Source: Candidatus Dormiibacterota bacterium (lineage in GTDB: Bacteria > Chloroflexota > Dormibacteria > UBA8260 > Bog-877). From it: 6,093 nt of DNA. The position numbers and the translations under genes were made by a program. A model generated the notes under the pieces. That model was given only the letters and a program-made list of their open reading frames with translations. It was not told where the DNA came from and did not search any database. Positions 5,017 to 6,093 of this stretch are shown in pieces; the stretch's first letter is position 1, and each line of letters starts with the position of its first letter. The stretch covers positions 1 through 6,093 of the forward strand of contig PKXR01000169.1 of the NCBI GenBank assembly GCA_003133485.1, written 5' to 3'.

Positions 5017-5025
5017 CCGGGTCAG
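5013..5025. repeat. Palindrome spanning two convergent stop codons
   Basis: CTGACC-G-GGTCAG is an inverted repeat of 6 bases per arm. It contains the azoreductase TGA (5014-5016, plus strand) and the recG TGA (5024-5022, minus strand). It is too short and lacks T-runs, so it is not a convincing bidirectional terminator. Confidence 0.5.
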
Positions 5026-6093
5026 TCGAACTCGAAGACCACCTGATAGTGGCGCATCTCCTGGCGGAGTCGGGGGTTCCTGAGCTCGGGATCCCGGTCC
5101 AGTAAGGTCTCGGCAGCGGAGCGGGCGCGGCGACGTAATCCCTCGTCGAGCAGGTCGCCCACACGCATCTCGGGCAGCCCGTGCTGGCGTAGGCCGTAAG
5201 GCTCACCAGCCCCCCGAAGGCGGAGGTCAATCTCGGCCAACTCGAAGCCATCCTGATGGTCGACCAGGGCCTGCAAGCGTGCCCTCGCGCCGGGATCGTC
5301 ATTCTCGACGAACAGCAGGCAGTGCGAGGGATACGGGCCACGTCCGATCCGGCCGCGGAACTGGTGCAGCTGCGCCAGACCGAAGCGGTCGGCTCCCTCT
5401 ATTCCCATCACGGTGGCGTTGGGGACGTCGACACCGACCTCGATCACGCTGGTAGTCACCAGAATGTCGAAGTCGCCCTTCGCGAAGGCCTCCATTCGCG
5501 CCGCCTTCTCCCGGGCCGGCAGCCGTCCATGGAGCAGCGTCAGGCGCAAATCCGGCAGGACCTCCGATTGCAACCGTTCGTACTCCGCGGTCGCGGATCG
5601 ACTCTCCTGCAGAGGCGAGTCCTCCACCAGCGGACAGATGATGAACCCCTGTCGACCGGCGGCCACCTGGGAGCGAACGAACTCGTACGCCCCTTGGCGG
5701 TCGGCGGACTCCACCAGGCGGGTCTGGATCGGAAGCCGGTCAGGTGGTAGGTGGCGGATCTGACTGACGTCGAGGTCGCCATATAGAGTGCGAGCTAACG
5801 AGCGGGGGATCGGGGTCGCCGTCATCGAGAGAAAGTCGGGGTTCACTTTGGCCTTCTCCAGCAGCCTGAGCCTCTGACCAACTCCGAACCGATGCTGCTC
5901 GTCGACAATGCACAACCCCAGCTCGGGCAGGCCGACGTCGTCCTCGATAAGGGCATGGGTGCCCACCACCAATTTGTCGGCGCCGGTGCTTAGACCAGAA
6001 AGGATCTCCCGGCGCTGAGCTGCCGGGGTGCTGCCCACTAAAAGCCGGGGCCAGATCTCGAACCGAGAGAGCAGGTCGCGCAAGGTGAGGATC
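5022..6093 (-). CDS. recG: ATP-dependent DNA helicase RecG, C-terminal part (truncated by window edge)
   Basis: RecG is a superfamily 2 translocase that remodels stalled replication forks and branches Holliday junctions. About 356 C-terminal residues are visible; the wedge domain and Walker A motif lie outside the window. The segment begins late in helicase domain 1. It contains the Walker B/DEAH-type motif VDEQHRFG (DEQH at 5903-5892) and motif III SMTATPIPRSL. In domain 2 it has HGR, then motif V TTSVIEVGVDVPNA and motif VI QLHQFRGRIGRG with its arginine fingers. The following LRLRGAGEPYGLRQHG is the RecG-specific element (usually GPGE-x-x-G-T-x-Q-S/T-G) needed to couple ATP hydrolysis to translocation. 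The TTG at 6083 is internal, because the frame stays open to the edge. recG upstream of rsmD-coaD is a common actinobacterial arrangement, here broken by the plus-strand azoreductase gene. Confidence 0.97.
   Translation of the reverse strand, partial: ILTLRDLLSRFEIWPRLLVGSTPAAQRREILSGLSTGADKLVVGTHALIEDDVGLPELGLCIVDEQHRFGVGQRLRLLEKAKVNPDFLSMTATPIPRSLARTLYGDLDVSQIRHLPPDRLPIQTRLVESADRQGAYEFVRSQVAAGRQGFIICPLVEDSPLQESRSATAEYERLQSEVLPDLRLTLLHGRLPAREKAARMEAFAKGDFDILVTTSVIEVGVDVPNATVMGIEGADRFGLAQLHQFRGRIGRGPYPSHCLLFVENDDPGARARLQALVDHQDGFELAEIDLRLRGAGEPYGLRQHGLPEMRVGDLLDEGLRRRARSAAETLLDRDPELRNPRLRQEMRHYQVVFEFD

Noticed and set aside
4437..5105. Second plus-strand open frame over the azoreductase gene
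   Set aside because: Shifted frame of a clear flavoprotein gene; Gly/Arg/Pro-rich and without family motifs.

Overview
This is a high-GC bacterial chromosome segment of housekeeping genes. It most resembles Actinomycetota or a close relative. The best lineage clue is a short coiled-coil protein that resembles the mycobacterial septation factor SepIVA (Rv2927c), lying beside coaD and rpmF. GTG starts and a strong G/C bias at third codon positions fit. The species cannot be named from this window.

Layout, right to left on the minus strand: recG (3' part only, running off the right edge), rsmD, coaD, a sepIVA-like gene, rpmF, fabD, acpP and rnc (5' part only, running off the left edge). rsmD and coaD overlap by 4 bases (ATGA). 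coaD and the sepIVA-like gene are 11 bases apart. rpmF follows after 36 bases. These four are tightly packed, and fabD, acpP and rnc probably belong to the same transcription block. One plus-strand gene, an FMN-dependent NADH-azoreductase homologue, sits between recG and rsmD. It is divergent from rsmD and convergent with recG, and its stop codon is 5 bases from the recG stop.

The genes cover DNA repair (recG), ribosome and RNA maturation (rsmD, rpmF, rnc), coenzyme A synthesis (coaD) and fatty acid synthesis (fabD, acpP). coaD makes the CoA precursor that supplies both malonyl-CoA and the phosphopantetheine arm of AcpP. FabD then loads malonate onto AcpP. In many bacteria these genes are part of a longer rpmF-plsX-fabH-fabD-fabG-acpP-rnc run. 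Here the YceD/DUF177 gene usually found before rpmF is absent, as are plsX, fabH and fabG.

The stretch 837-1220 between fabD and acpP holds no gene I can support. The stretch 4096-4356 between rsmD and the azoreductase gene is a divergent intergenic region with a small AT-rich island. I see no mobile element, CRISPR array, tRNA or rRNA, and no clear intrinsic terminator. I did not find a new biological system. The points most worth checking are an Asn at a catalytic metal-binding Asp position in RNase III, a degenerate N-terminal motif in RsmD, the missing neighbour genes, and several strong palindromes in or next to coding regions.
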